From assembly GCA_012960305.1 (NCBI GenBank), contig DUBM01000001.1, positions 1 through 64,000 of the forward strand: a stretch of DNA of 64,000 bases. Direction: 5' to 3'. Positions within the stretch are counted from its first letter, which is position 1. The number at the start of each line of letters is the position of its first letter. The notes under the pieces were generated by a model. That model was not told the origin of the DNA, searched no databases, and was given only the letters and a program-made list of their open reading frames with translations. Made by a program: the position numbers and the translations under genes. Positions 39,092 through 48,313 of the stretch are shown here, piece after piece. The DNA comes from Gammaproteobacteria bacterium. GTDB lineage: Bacteria; Pseudomonadota; Gammaproteobacteria; Pseudomonadales; Pseudohongiellaceae.

Positions 39092-39415
39092 TTAAACGCT
39101 AAAACTTTCTCCGCAACCGCATTCTCCTTTCACGTTTGGATTTCGAAATTCGAAACCTTCGTTGACGCCCTCTTTTACAAAATCCATTTGTGTCCCATCA
39201 ATATAAACTAGGCTCTTCGGATCAACGATGATTTTGATACCCTGCTCTTCAAATACAAAATCACCAACTTCCAGGCTGTCAACAAATTCCAAGACATAGG
39301 CCATACCGGAGCAACCAGTAGTAGTAACACCAACTCTAATACCCAGCCCATGCCCTCTGCTTGAAAGCTGCCCGGAGACATGTTTCGCCGCAGCCTCTGT
39401 GATTGATATAGACAT
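39092..39415 (-). CDS. iscA: A-type Fe-S carrier IscA
   Basis: The three metal-binding cysteines stand at C35 (TTGCSGMAY), C99 and C101 (ECGCGESF), with the standard 107-residue length. IscA carries iron or a [4Fe-4S] cluster to apoproteins. The family member is set as IscA rather than ErpA or SufA by its place between iscU and hscB. It starts 48 bases after iscU. Confidence 0.97.
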   Translation of the reverse strand: MSISITEAAAKHVSGQLSSRGHGLGIRVGVTTTGCSGMAYVLEFVDSLEVGDFVFEEQGIKIIVDPKSLVYIDGTQMDFVKEGVNEGFEFRNPNVKGECGCGESFSV

Positions 39416-39463
39416 CTTTCCGAAATAATCCTTCTAGCACTTACCTAAATAAATATACAAATT

Positions 39464-39853
39464 CTAGCTGATGCCTTCACGCTTTTGTTTTACATCTTCA
39501 ATAGCAGCTTTGATTGCATCTTCAGCAAGAACTGAACAATGAATTTTTACTGGCGGCAATCCTAATTCATCGGCAATGTCCTTATTCTTAATTTGAGTCG
39601 CTTCTTCCAAAGATCTACCTTTAACCCACTCAGTTAATAGTGAGCTGGATGCAATCGCTGATCCACAGCCATAAGTTTTAAATTTGGCGTCTTCTATTAC
39701 ACCATTGTCATCTACCTTGATTTGCAATCGCATCACATCACCACATGCCGGAGCACCTACCATTCCGGTACCTACGTTTATGTCATCATCGTCCATCTTG
39801 CCAACGTTACGTGGATTCTCATAGTGATCTAATACTTTATCTGAATATGCCAT
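39464..39853 (-). CDS. iscU: Fe-S scaffold protein IscU
   Basis: Cluster ligands are C37, C63 and C106, with D39 that keeps the cluster labile (PACGDVM, YGCGSA, IHCSVLAEDA). The HscA recognition motif LPPVK lies at 99-103. Length of 129 residues is standard. IscU receives sulfur from IscS and builds [2Fe-2S] clusters. It begins 15 bases after iscS on the same transcript. Confidence 0.98.
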   Translation of the reverse strand: MAYSDKVLDHYENPRNVGKMDDDDINVGTGMVGAPACGDVMRLQIKVDDNGVIEDAKFKTYGCGSAIASSSLLTEWVKGRSLEEATQIKNKDIADELGLPPVKIHCSVLAEDAIKAAIEDVKQKREGIS

Positions 39854-39868
39854 TGTAGCCTCTCCTGC

Positions 39869-41083
39869 CTAATGGGCAGCCCATTGAACTTGTTCCAGGT
39901 CGACACCGTCTTTAAACATATCCCAAAGGGGTGATAAATCTCTGAGTTTAGCGACGGCCTCATGAATTTTTTCTACTGCGTAATCAATTTCTTCTTCGGT
40001 AGTAAACCTACCGATTGAGATCCGCAACGAACTATGTGCCAACTCATCATTTAGGCCGAGTGCACGTAATACGTAGGAAGGTTCCAGACTAGCCGAAGTG
40101 CAGGCAGAGCCAGAAGATACCGCCAAATCACGCAGTGCCATCATTAATGACTCACCTTCCACGAAATTAAAACTTACGTTTAAATTGCCAGCAACTCGTT
40201 GCTTGATATCTCCATTAAGATACACTTCTTCGATATCATCAAATCCAGCAAGCATTCTGTCTCGTAGCGCAAGCAATTTTTCGTTGTCTGCTTTCATTTC
40301 TTCTTTGGCTAATCGGAAGGCTTCGCCCATACCAACGATTTGGTGAGTTGCTAGAGTGCCTGAACGCATTCCACGCTCATGTCCACCGCCGTGCATTTGC
40401 GGCTCGATACGCACTCTCGGCTTACGCCTGACAAAAAGCGCACCTATACCCTTGGGGCCGTAGATCTTATGTGCAGTCAAAGACATTAAATCTACTTGCA
40501 TAGTTTCGAGATTGATTTCTAATTTCCCAGTGCTTTGTGCGGCATCAACATGAAAAATCACACCTTGTTCTCGAGTGATTTTGCCGATAGCTGCTATATC
40601 ATTAACCACTCCAATTTCATTATTCACATGCATTAGAGAGACCAAGGTTGTGTCTGGTCTAATCGCAGCAGCTACTGTGTCTGCGGAAATTAGTCCATCG
40701 CTACCTGGGTCGAGATAAGTAACTTCGAAACCTTCCCTTTCTAATTGACGGCAACTATCGAGGACCGCCTTATGTTCAATCTTCGAAGTTATTATGTGCT
40801 TGCCTTTCTTTACATAGAAATGAGCCGCACCTTTGATCCCCAGATTATTGGCTTCTGTGGCTCCCGACGTCCACACGATTTCCCTCGGATCTGCATTAAT
40901 CAAATCAGCAACCTGACGTCGTGCTGTTTCTACTGCTTCTTCAGCCTTCCAGCCGAACATATGTGAGCGAGAGGCTGGATTACCAAAATTTGCCTCTAGA
41001 GTTAAACACTCCGACATTTTCTCAGCGACACGGGGATCCACGGGAGTGGTCGCTGAATAATCGAGATAAATAGGAAATTGCAT
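39869..41083 (-). CDS. iscS: Cysteine desulfurase IscS
   Basis: The PLP lysine is K206 ([11 protein letters not shown]) and the persulfide-forming Cys is C328 ([14 protein letters not shown]), both at the positions known from Escherichia coli. [10 protein letters not shown] and the N-terminal [14 protein letters not shown] are further hallmarks; 404 residues is the normal length. IscS takes sulfur from cysteine for Fe-S clusters, thiamine and tRNA thiolation. It lies 54 bases after iscR. The C-terminal IscU-binding tail ([13 protein letters not shown]) is intact. Confidence 0.98.
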   Translation of the reverse strand: MQFPIYLDYSATTPVDPRVAEKMSECLTLEANFGNPASRSHMFGWKAEEAVETARRQVADLINADPREIVWTSGATEANNLGIKGAAHFYVKKGKHIITSKIEHKAVLDSCRQLEREGFEVTYLDPGSDGLISADTVAAAIRPDTTLVSLMHVNNEIGVVNDIAAIGKITREQGVIFHVDAAQSTGKLEINLETMQVDLMSLTAHKIYGPKGIGALFVRRKPRVRIEPQMHGGGHERGMRSGTLATHQIVGMGEAFRLAKEEMKADNEKLLALRDRMLAGFDDIEEVYLNGDIKQRVAGNLNVSFNFVEGESLMMALRDLAVSSGSACTSASLEPSYVLRALGLNDELAHSSLRISIGRFTTEEEIDYAVEKIHEAVAKLRDLSPLWDMFKDGVDLEQVQWAAH

Positions 41084-41137
41084 TTTCTACTCCGCTGCTA
41101 CTGCATTCTTAGCATGCTGTTTAAATTCTAGTTTGAT

Positions 41138-41665
41138 CTAAAGACTACTCGCTGAAAAACGCAAACCATCTACCCGCTCTCGATCGTTGATATCACCGAT
41201 TTCATTAATGGTTTCGGTAGCAATGAATTGTTTCCGATCTTGATGCTCTGCTATTCGTTTAACTTCGCTCTTAGCTACTAAATCAGCCAGGCTTATGCCC
41301 CCAAGAAATGCGTGTATTTGTTCGCTCAAGTCTTCCCAAAGATGATGCGTCAGACAAGTTTCACCTCCTTGGCAATCTCCCGCGCCCTGACATTTAGTCG
41401 TATCTACAGATTCATTCACAGAATCAATGATTTCAGCAATATAGATTGATGCAGCAGAACGCTCCAGCTCATAGCCACCCCCAGGTCCTCGCACACTGCT
41501 CACGAGCGCGCTCTTGCGCAATTTGGCAAAGAGCTGCTCTAAATAAGATAGCGAAATAGCCTGGCGCCGCGAGATGTCAGCAAGGCTAATTGGTCCCTGA
41601 TTCTTATGAAGAGCCAGATCCAACATTGCGGTTACTGCGTACCTGCCTTTGGTAGTTAGACGCAT
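41138..41665 (-). CDS. iscR: Fe-S cluster-sensing regulator IscR
   Basis: An Rrf2-family winged-helix regulator. Counting from the Met at 41665 ([11 protein letters not shown]) the cluster ligands fall at C92, C98, C104 and H107, exactly the Escherichia coli positions, so I use this start. A longer frame runs to an ATG at 41728, but the promoter -10 lies at 41737-41742, which would leave almost no leader. With a [2Fe-2S] cluster IscR represses the isc operon; without it, it controls other genes. It is the first gene of the operon. Confidence 0.97.
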   Translation of the reverse strand: MRLTTKGRYAVTAMLDLALHKNQGPISLADISRRQAISLSYLEQLFAKLRKSALVSSVRGPGGGYELERSAASIYIAEIIDSVNESVDTTKCQGAGDCQGGETCLTHHLWEDLSEQIHAFLGGISLADLVAKSEVKRIAEHQDRKQFIATETINEIGDINDRERVDGLRFSASSL

Positions 41666-41736
41666 AGGAATATCTATCCAATTAGATATTAAATAGTAAC
41701 GACTGAGCCAGGATGGCTTAGCGACCAATGGGAGTG

Positions 41737-41769
41737 ATTATCGAATACCTAAGTAAAATAGTCAAGTAT
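41737..41769 (-). promoter_or_regulatory. isc operon promoter with overlapping type 1 IscR box
   Basis: On the minus strand TTGACT (41760-41765), 17 bases, GATAAT (41737-41742) form a strong sigma70 promoter. The 25 bases 41745-41769 match the type 1 IscR consensus at 23 of 25 positions and cover the -35 and spacer, so holo-IscR binding would block RNA polymerase. The two mismatches are in the inner GACT half on one side. Confidence 0.85.
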
Positions 41770-41881
41770 TAAAGAGTCCTCCTGAGTCAGCAATTCCGGT
41801 CTTTATCGCGTATTTGCAAAGTAAAAACCGAAGCTTTGTGAAGATATTTAATTGAATTTAGCTAATACAATCTGGGTCAAT

Positions 41882-42358
41882 CTAGGAACGCTCATAGACA
41901 ATAGTTGAAGGTGCCTTGCCAAAGTCACTTCCCACAATGAAACCAAAGGGTTTGACCAATAGAGCTATAATGGCGAGGTGATGGATGCTGTGATTTACCA
42001 ACTCCATTAACTCTCGATCTACTGTACTTGGAATAGACACAGAAGGTCTCTCATGATGCACAGACTCACAAACAGTGACCCCTCGGCCCAAGTTCTCAGC
42101 CAGATCTAAAGCCTCAATTCGCCTGCTCAAAGAGCTCAGAGCAAAATTAGCAGCTTCGAGATTGGACTCAATTGACTTGTCCTGCTTCCGAGCATCATAG
42201 TTAATTACCCCTTCGGGAATGCCATTAAAAAAACTTTGATATCTATCTAGAATATGGCGGATATGAGCCCCAACAGAAGATGAATTTTCAGTGCTATTTA
42301 CATAGATCGATTGTGAAATCATTCTTAGTAGTTGGTCACATTGGTCAACGCAATACAT
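41882..42358 (-). CDS. DinB/YfiT-like four-helix metal-binding protein
   Basis: The pattern SSVGAHIRHILDRYQSFFNG near residues 27-46 and ELVNHSIHHLAIIALL-type helix near the end supply the His residues that bind one metal in DinB-like four-helix bundles. The family includes thiol-dependent transferases, but members of this branch are uncharacterised. The start is uncertain: the frame stays open and looks coding for about 19 codons upstream of the ATG (HGC, SQLI and so on) without any ATG, GTG or TTG. An ATC or ATT near 42412 with GAGG ahead is possible. It lies upstream of the isc promoter. Confidence 0.65.
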   Translation of the reverse strand: MYCVDQCDQLLRMISQSIYVNSTENSSSVGAHIRHILDRYQSFFNGIPEGVINYDARKQDKSIESNLEAANFALSSLSRRIEALDLAENLGRGVTVCESVHHERPSVSIPSTVDRELMELVNHSIHHLAIIALLVKPFGFIVGSDFGKAPSTIVYERS

Positions 42359-42809
42359 GCAGCCGTGAATAAGCTGACTAGCATCGCTTGAAATATTGGC
42401 ACCATTATCGATTGGATTAAACCTCGTTATTTGTATCTATTACTTTATTAACCCGGCGAGTTTGTATTCAGGCTTCACCTTACTGCTTAAGTATAAATCA
42501 TTAGTAGTTAGATATTAATTTTGACCTAAAACTGTTCGAGCTATTCTTTGCGAACCTAGTCAAAAAAGCGCGCGCAATATCGCTCTTCCATAGCCTCTAT
42601 AGGTTACTCTGACTATATCACATGGACCGCAGACTTAGCGCGAATTAGCATCTTCTGCTTTTCGTAAGCTGAATGAAATCAGATTACAGCCAGCCCATCT
42701 GTTATATCTAAAGACTCTATGAAAACCTCGCTTCTTGCATCTTGAAGAAATGTTAATCAATATAGCTGGCACACTATTAATCTCATGAGAAACGACAGAG
42801 CCAAAATTC
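42359..42809. other. Divergent intergenic stretch, no gene seen
   Basis: About 450 bases between the minus-strand DinB-like gene and the plus-strand PHP gene must hold both promoters. The first 55 bases may be coding for the DinB-like N-terminus. No RNA gene, clear hairpin or repeat was found. Confidence 0.4.
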
Positions 42810-43652
42810 ATGAAAGCGGATTTACACAGCCACAGTTATTACTCTGACGGCAAGCTATCACCTGCTCAGCTATTACTTCGGGCAAAAGATAATCAGATAA
42901 CCCATTTAGCAATTACCGATCATGATTGCACAATGGCTTTACAAGAATTGAAGAATGCAAAATTCGAACTTACACTAATCACTGGAGTTGAAATATCTTG
43001 CGATTGGAACAGTAAAGAAATTCACGTTGTCGGTTTAGATTTTGATTTAGAACAGAATCAGATGAATCAGTTGCTCACCGCTCAGCAAGCAAAAAGGAAG
43101 CATCGTGTCGCCAAGATTGATCAGCGACTCGTTGAGCTAGGACACACTGGGTTAATCCAATACCTCGATACGCTTCCCTGCGTTTCCTACACCCGCAGTC
43201 ATGTCGCAGATTTTTTAGTAGAAAAAGGTATTTGTAAGAATCGCCAGAAGGCTTTTAAGAATTTCCTAGGCAAGAAAGGCCGCTGTTACGTCGCCAGTGA
43301 ATGGTGCTCTCTGAGTGAAGCTGTTACCACAATTAATACTGCCGGTGGCATTGCGGTACTTGCCCACCCTGGGCGCTACCCTCTCTCAAAATCAAAACTC
43401 GAGAGCTTGGTAGCTGATTTTGCTGACTGCGGAGGCGGGGCGTTGGAGGTCATCTACTCGAATATCGACCCCCATACTCAACAGCGATTAACAGATCTGA
43501 CTAAAACCTACTCTCTCTACGCATCTCTAGGCTCAGACTTTCATGACAGCGCAGCACATTGGATGGATCTTGGCAGAATAGCGAGCTTTAATCCTGAGAC
43601 AAAAAAAAATGCCATCTGGTTGCATCCTCGATGGCATTCTTCAATTTCTTAA
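42810..43652 (+). CDS. rnm: PHP-domain 5'-3' exoribonuclease of the RNase AM (YciV) type
   Basis: The polymerase/histidinol phosphatase fold begins MKADLHSHSYYSDGKLSP, giving the first HxH metal site, followed by LAITDHDC and TGVEISCDW. VLAHPGRYPLS and SLGSDFHDSAAHW complete the metal ligands near the C-terminus. Length (280) and order match the RNase AM/TrpH group, which trims 5' ends of rRNA and acts on 3',5'-bisnucleotides. The last 45 bases also hold the terminator hairpin of the convergent gene. Confidence 0.88.
   Translation: MKADLHSHSYYSDGKLSPAQLLLRAKDNQITHLAITDHDCTMALQELKNAKFELTLITGVEISCDWNSKEIHVVGLDFDLEQNQMNQLLTAQQAKRKHRVAKIDQRLVELGHTGLIQYLDTLPCVSYTRSHVADFLVEKGICKNRQKAFKNFLGKKGRCYVASEWCSLSEAVTTINTAGGIAVLAHPGRYPLSKSKLESLVADFADCGGGALEVIYSNIDPHTQQRLTDLTKTYSLYASLGSDFHDSAAHWMDLGRIASFNPETKKNAIWLHPRWHSSIS
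43601..43638 (-). terminator. Terminator of the zinc-ribbon gene, inside the 3' end of the PHP gene
   Basis: Nine-base arms AATGCCATC (43608-43616) and GATGGCATT (43630-43638) pair perfectly across 13 bases and are followed on the minus strand by nine T (43609-43601 includes the A-run of the + strand). The hairpin lies in the coding end of the convergent gene. Confidence 0.8.
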
Positions 43653-43701
43653 GGTCTGTTTCTTAAAACAAAAGCCTTGAAAATTGATCTGACGGTCTTT
43701 A

Positions 43702-44088
43702 CTAACGCCGCTTAAGTGATGCGACGGCATCTCTAAAAATATCCAATAGAGTTTCATATTTGTAGTCAGTGAACTCGCCCGCATCCATAAACATTCCGTG
43801 TTCTGAGCAAGCTTCATATTCCAAGTGGGATTGCTTCGAATCGTTAAGCTTTACCATTGGCTTGCTACAACGGGGACATTGAATATCCCGTACCCTATTA
43901 TAGGCCTTACCAACTACTGAATCGCCGCTATCGGCAAATTCTGCCATCCAGTCGCCTTTAAGTTGTTCCGCTTCGCCATTGTCGAACCAAAGACCTTTGC
44001 AGCTATAGCACTTATCAATAATTACTTGGCCGTGCAAAATCTCGATCTTAAGTTCTTGCATTTCTGAATTACACTTCGGACAGTCCAT
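43702..44088 (-). CDS. Zinc-ribbon (zf-TFIIB type) protein
   Basis: The first 40 residues hold a four-cysteine zinc ribbon, MDCPKCNSEM and DKCYSCKGLWFDNGEAEQL, which is the zf-TFIIB signature. A second, partial ribbon follows (IQCPRCSKPM and EACSEHGMFMDAGEF), where a Cys-Ser-Glu-His replaces the second pair. Proteins of this type are widespread and uncharacterised. The gene has a good terminator and seems monocistronic. Length is 128 residues. Confidence 0.85.
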   Translation of the reverse strand: MDCPKCNSEMQELKIEILHGQVIIDKCYSCKGLWFDNGEAEQLKGDWMAEFADSGDSVVGKAYNRVRDIQCPRCSKPMVKLNDSKQSHLEYEACSEHGMFMDAGEFTDYKYETLLDIFRDAVASLKRR

Positions 44089-44404
44089 CTTTATCTCCTC
44101 AAATACGGCTTTTTATTGTCTCGGGCTTTTACAACGCTTTTCTCAAGTGCTTTTTCGCAAACGATCGAGAGCTAATCACTTTGGAGCTAAACGGCTGATT
44201 AACAGGACTGAAGAGACTAACAAGCCCCAAAAACCCGCTACTAAAGTATCTTATAAGATATTCCGGCTTAAGACCAAGCCCAAATTTGCTTAATAGCAAA
44301 ATCTCTTTTTTTAATTCGTTAAGCCCAAGCTAACTTTTAGGCGACTAGCATAGGCATCGCAGAAGAAAAAACTATGAACTGTGTAATAAATTTGGAGATT
44401 TACT
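44089..44404. other. Divergent intergenic stretch, no gene seen
   Basis: About 315 bases with no coding pattern. It would hold the zinc-ribbon promoter and the promoter of the broken gene at 44405; a GGAG lies just before that ATG. Confidence 0.4.
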
Positions 44405-45181
44405 ATGAACAAGCTTTGGATAATTGCATTGATAACATTTTCGAGCGCTTCATCAGCAATCTAGGCACTCAATAGTACTGCTAAAGTTAGCAGTGGCTGT
44501 GCGACTCTGAAATTCATGGCAATAAAGGTCTTCCTGAATCCCATGCTGCTAGTTGACTTAGATGATGTGCCGAGATCCGGGAAATAGAATATGTTATGGA
44601 GGAAGAGAGCAACTTGGTGTGTCAGCCGATTATCTTAATCGCCTAAACTCGGGGAACGAATAATTACAATAATGGGCAATTAGTTTCCCTAGACATGTAT
44701 TACGACCCCCGGCACTTCTCCAACGGACAGACGTTTTCTGCTGCACCGGGTGAGGATATAACTATTTATTATCCTAATGACAACATAATGGCCAACCATT
44801 GGATGCCCGAAGACCAGGCTTTATATTGGCCCTATAGCTATATTGCTACTGATTACTTTCGCAGTTTTGACGAAACCTGATGGTAATATCATGACCTATG
44901 AATCAGACTACTCTGGTGATCGTTGGTTCTACCCTTTCGAGCAGTTGAGTGGAGGTATTAGTCAGGAAGCCACTTCCAGGAATCGGGGCATCAAAATTGA
45001 AGATTTTGCTTTTCTATACTTCACTGCCAGTGGCACCTTGGTTACTACGCAGGAAAGAATCTGCAGAAAATTACTAGATGTGCCAGGTATCCTTTTACTA
45101 GTAATTCGCATTCATTATATCTCGAACGATGAAAAAGAGCTCTCACCAGCAGATGTAAACATTATCGCTGCACCATTCTAA
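44405..45181 (+). pseudogene. Broken gene for a small secreted protein
   Basis: The ATG at 44405 has GGAG upstream and begins a typical signal peptide (MNKLWIIALITFSSASSA), but a TAG at 44462 ends it after 19 codons and another TAG follows at 44585. Further downstream, protein-like sequence continues first in another frame (about 44650-44877, with DMYYDPRHFSNGQTFSAAPG) and then back in the first frame (about 44880-45181, YESDYSGDRWFYPFEQL). At least two frameshifts and two stops are thus needed to explain it. The aromatic-rich sequence is not of a family I recognise. Confidence 0.65.
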
Positions 45182-45194
45182 TATGTTGTTTGAA

Positions 45195-46268
45195 CTAATA
45201 ATTATATTGGACTGATTGCTGTTGCAGGCTTGCTGCGCCAATATCGCCTGACTGACATTGCAGCACATCAGATTTAGCAAAGACATGAACTTTGTCTCTA
45301 CGACGACCTCCAGCAGATTCATCTCCTAAACCTCTGAGAATCACCGAAATGCTCTCCTCAATGGATAGCTCCCTCAGGGTAGAACCATAGTCACACATGG
45401 CAGCATACAGGCTCGATTCAAAAGCTATGACATCTTCTTGCCAGCGAGCGGCATAGACGCGCTCAGCTTCATCACTGCGCTGACGAAATTCTTCTGCTTT
45501 GGCAACGGCCTGATCTTTGAGCAGTTCGATCTTAATAATCAATTCATCAAGACGAGTTTGTAATCCCAAACTTTGGTCAGCAGCCGCGACGCCACTGGTC
45601 TGATCTCCCGTAGCCGGCGCAGCCTGGTTAGACAACCGAAGTATATTGGCTTCGATTTCACGTAACTCTTCCATGTTCGATTGCATCTGATCGCGCAAAT
45701 CATCTAAATCCGAACGCATATCCTCATAACCTGAATCGTCCACCGAGCCTAGAGATCGCAAAGAACGCGCGGCTTCCGAGGCCTGTTGTATAGCCGAATT
45801 TACCATTAATGAATAATCCACATGCGATATCCGCTCCATCATTTGTCGATAAAAGCCATTGGCTACCGCCAAAGGCATAACCGGAGTATTTTGAATAGGT
45901 ATTGAAGGTTGGCGAAGACGCTCGAACGGATTACCTCGAGGTTGTAGGGATTGTAAGGCTGAGTTTATAGACGCCAAACCCATGACATGACGGCGGTTTG
46001 CCAAAGGAGAGCGAACCTCAATTACAACACCTTGACCATAGAGATAGGTACTTTCAACTCCGCCAAGACTCATGCCAAACAAACCCAAACCCTGGCTTAA
46101 ATCCAAAGCTTCTTCCAGTACTCCGGAAAAGATCTCAATGTTTCGCTGCAAATCTCGTATTTGAATTTCCTGTGCTGAAAGCGGTACCACAACAAATATC
46201 AACATAATACCAAGCAGGGAAGAAACTGGATTGCTATTACAAAGACGAGGTTGATTAGTCAGCATCAC
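45195..46268 (-). CDS. Secreted coiled-coil protein of unknown function, third gene of the ECF sigma operon
   Basis: A leader of about 33 residues ends PLSAQ. The first third contains a beta-rich part (GMSLGGVESTYLYGQGVVIEV). The middle and end contain long heptad-like helices (DLDDLRDQMQSNMEELREIE, IIKIELLKDQAVAKAEEF). No enzyme motif is seen. It starts six bases after the anti-sigma gene stop, so it is surely co-transcribed. It may be a periplasmic input or effector for the sigma pathway (inference). Two Cys (MCDYG, VLQCQSG) lie near the C-terminus. Confidence 0.75.
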   Translation of the reverse strand: MMLTNQPRLCNSNPVSSLLGIMLIFVVVPLSAQEIQIRDLQRNIEIFSGVLEEALDLSQGLGLFGMSLGGVESTYLYGQGVVIEVRSPLANRRHVMGLASINSALQSLQPRGNPFERLRQPSIPIQNTPVMPLAVANGFYRQMMERISHVDYSLMVNSAIQQASEAARSLRSLGSVDDSGYEDMRSDLDDLRDQMQSNMEELREIEANILRLSNQAAPATGDQTSGVAAADQSLGLQTRLDELIIKIELLKDQAVAKAEEFRQRSDEAERVYAARWQEDVIAFESSLYAAMCDYGSTLRELSIEESISVILRGLGDESAGGRRRDKVHVFAKSDVLQCQSGDIGAASLQQQSVQYNY

Positions 46269-46274
46269 AGTTTT

Positions 46275-46955
46275 CTACCTCACGTCACTTTCGTAGCTAA
46301 CGAATTGAGCTAGTAGTTCCAGTGACCGTATCGTTTCATAATCACTCTCTACAAGCTGTTGATAGCCTACTCGCATATCCTGCAGATCGATCAGCCGCTG
46401 CTGCTCAAAGAAAGCGTAGACTCGATCCATGTTCTCTGCAGTGGCTTGTTGGGTTTGGTCCACTACAGCCTGCAACAGTTGAAGGTTGTTGCTATCTTGC
46501 CTAGATTCAACTCTGGCCACAAGTTCGGCCATTTCGCGTCGCTGAGTTTGTTGGAGCTGGTCAAATAGCTCTTGCACGCTCTCCGTGATTTCATCATCTC
46601 CACCAAAACTAATAGAGAAACCCGACTCGCTGGAAGCGATTGAAACGCTAAATACCATTATGGTTAGCATGGCAAAAGAAGCCGCCGTTGGTAGCCATTG
46701 CCAGCGATTCCAGAAGCCTATTTGATGAGATGGAGACCTGTGTTCTCGCTTAAATAATTCCAGACCACGATCCCAATGAGGGACTTGCTGATCTTGCCAC
46801 TGTTGCAAACTAATTTGTGACGTTAATAAGGCTTCTAATTCAACATTACAGTCAGCACATTGCGCTAAATGTTTTTCTAATTCTTCTCCAGCCAATGGCG
46901 CTAAGTCATCAGAAAAATATTCTTGGAGTAGGTGCGGGGTTTTAGGACAAGGCAT
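46275..46955 (-). CDS. Anti-sigma factor with zinc-binding N-terminus
   Basis: I place the start at the ATG of MPCPKTP (46955) because GGAGG stands six bases upstream; a frame 18 bases longer exists. The N-terminal domain has the ZAS signature H29-x3-C33-x2-C36 (KHLAQCADC). A membrane helix follows at about 90-110 and then a long periplasmic, Gln/Glu-rich helical part (QQTQRREMAELVARVE). It overlaps the sigma gene end by 14 bases, which suggests coupled translation. It would hold the sigma factor until a periplasmic signal arrives. Confidence 0.88.
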   Translation of the reverse strand: MPCPKTPHLLQEYFSDDLAPLAGEELEKHLAQCADCNVELEALLTSQISLQQWQDQQVPHWDRGLELFKREHRSPSHQIGFWNRWQWLPTAASFAMLTIMVFSVSIASSESGFSISFGGDDEITESVQELFDQLQQTQRREMAELVARVESRQDSNNLQLLQAVVDQTQQATAENMDRVYAFFEQQRLIDLQDMRVGYQQLVESDYETIRSLELLAQFVSYESDVR

Positions 46956-47523
46956 GATTTTCCTCCGAAACAACTTTCAATTTTTTTAATGCAGTATAGA
47001 ACCGAGTTTTTGCTGTGTTTACAGATATATCCTGCATATCAGCGATCTCTTCAAAAGTTTGAGATTGGTAGACTTTTAATTCCACGATTAGGCGTTGTTC
47101 CATTGGTAATTGGCTCAGCATCTTCAAAACTTGCCCATTCTGCTGCTGCTCCCCAATCTGAGTATCAGGTTCATATTGAGGGGGACTTGCTATCGAATCT
47201 AATACGTCACTCTCTTCTCCATCAATGACTCTCGTTGAAGCGGTCATTAATCGTTTCCTACGATTCATATCTATAGCTTTATTGTGTGCAATTCGAAATA
47301 TCCAGCTACTAAACTTTGCATCCCCGCGAAACCTGTGCAAATTCCGATAAACCCCGAGGAAAACTTCCTGCATTAGGTCCATAGCATCCGCGGCATTACC
47401 GGTGAGGCGCATGCCATAGTTATATATCTTGCTTTCATAACGTTTAACTAGCTTTTCCCAGGCATAGGCAGAGCCATTAAGAGCAGCAGCTATTAATGCT
47501 TCGTCTTCATCAATAAGACTCAT
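46942..47523 (-). CDS. ECF-type RNA polymerase sigma factor
   Basis: Region 2 is clear (GNAADAMDLMQEVFLGVYRN, then FSSWIFRIAHNKAIDMNRR) and region 4 has the helix-turn-helix QSQTFEEIADMQDISVNTAK. The 193 residues fit the RpoE-like group. It is the first gene of a three-gene operon with its anti-sigma factor and a secreted protein. The upstream region contains AGAACTT on the minus strand, which resembles the -35 of autoregulated ECF promoters, but I could not match a -10. Confidence 0.92.
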   Translation of the reverse strand: MSLIDEDEALIAAALNGSAYAWEKLVKRYESKIYNYGMRLTGNAADAMDLMQEVFLGVYRNLHRFRGDAKFSSWIFRIAHNKAIDMNRRKRLMTASTRVIDGEESDVLDSIASPPQYEPDTQIGEQQQNGQVLKMLSQLPMEQRLIVELKVYQSQTFEEIADMQDISVNTAKTRFYTALKKLKVVSEENHALS

Positions 47524-47625
47524 GAATTCCCCGTTTCCGTGTTATCTATGACTCCATCGCCTTACTTTATATCGGTCAACTGCTCGCTCTTTAATAGATA
47601 AAGAACAAGGTTCAACAAAGTTCTA

Positions 47626-47646
47626 GTCAACCTCTACCTTGTTGAC
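47626..47646. promoter_or_regulatory. Inverted repeat upstream of the ECF sigma gene
   Basis: Perfect arms GTCAAC (47626-47631) and GTTGAC (47641-47646) are separated by nine bases, about 100 bases before the sigma gene start. The spacing suits a dimeric regulator. A nearby ECF-like -35 (AGAACTT, minus strand) lies next to it at 47618-47624. Confidence 0.35.
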
Positions 47647-47776
47647 ATTACTGCGCCTTTGACATGGAAAGATATGGTGAACAAACGATGGGTAAAACCA
47701 TAGATTACTCAGAATACTGGCTTTAAAGATTAAGTCGCAAGCTATTCGCAAAAAGTTTTAATTGAATTAGCATTTT

Positions 47777-48271
47777 CTAAGGATATTGATGAAAGCGGGA
47801 GGCAACTAGTGCCCCCCATGCCCTATTAAAGGGATGGACCTTATCAGTATCACCTTGGTCATCGATCATAGGGTAGTTTTTGTTTGCCCACTCAAAGATT
47901 GAGTGCTGAAGGCTTAAGACGTTTTCATAACCCATTCCTTGTAAACCAGCAGCAACTCCTGCTGAGCGATAGCCAACCGAGCAGTACACAACTATAGGTG
48001 TCGATTTGTCTGTAATGAGCTGGGCAATTTCTTCCGCGGTTTTTACATTGACTGCCGTTTGAAGATGGCTGATTTTATATTCTTCTATTTCACGAACATC
48101 GATCAGCATTGGCGAAAGCCTCTCTTGCATTTGATTCAGCAAGGAGTCGGTACTTAGCAATTCGACCTGGGGAAATTCTTCAGTGATGCGGGAGTCGATA
48201 TCTTCCCAATTAACGCCGAATAGGCCGAAAAAAAGCGAATTGAATAAGGCGAGTATTACAAGGGCGTGCAT
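47777..48271 (-). CDS. Rhodanese-domain protein with membrane leader
   Basis: An N-terminal hydrophobic stretch (about residues 2-20) is followed by one rhodanese domain with LIDVREIEEYKISHL and the active-site loop CSVGYRS (Cys 97). The protein is thus likely attached to or exported across the inner membrane. Rhodaneses transfer sulfane sulfur; the natural donor and acceptor are unknown. It is the last gene of the porin, FMN-binding, PepSY-like operon, 42 bases after the PepSY gene. Confidence 0.85.
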   Translation of the reverse strand: MHALVILALFNSLFFGLFGVNWEDIDSRITEEFPQVELLSTDSLLNQMQERLSPMLIDVREIEEYKISHLQTAVNVKTAEEIAQLITDKSTPIVVYCSVGYRSAGVAAGLQGMGYENVLSLQHSIFEWANKNYPMIDDQGDTDKVHPFNRAWGALVASRFHQYP

Positions 48272-48313
48272 ATTGATAGTTGCTCGAATTTCCCGAATTG
48301 ATGGCGCTCGTTA

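Noticed and set aside
47618-47624. Sigma-E-like -35 (AGAACTT) before the ECF sigma gene
   Set aside because: No -10 at the proper distance was found, so it is noted only with the inverted repeat and not called a promoter.
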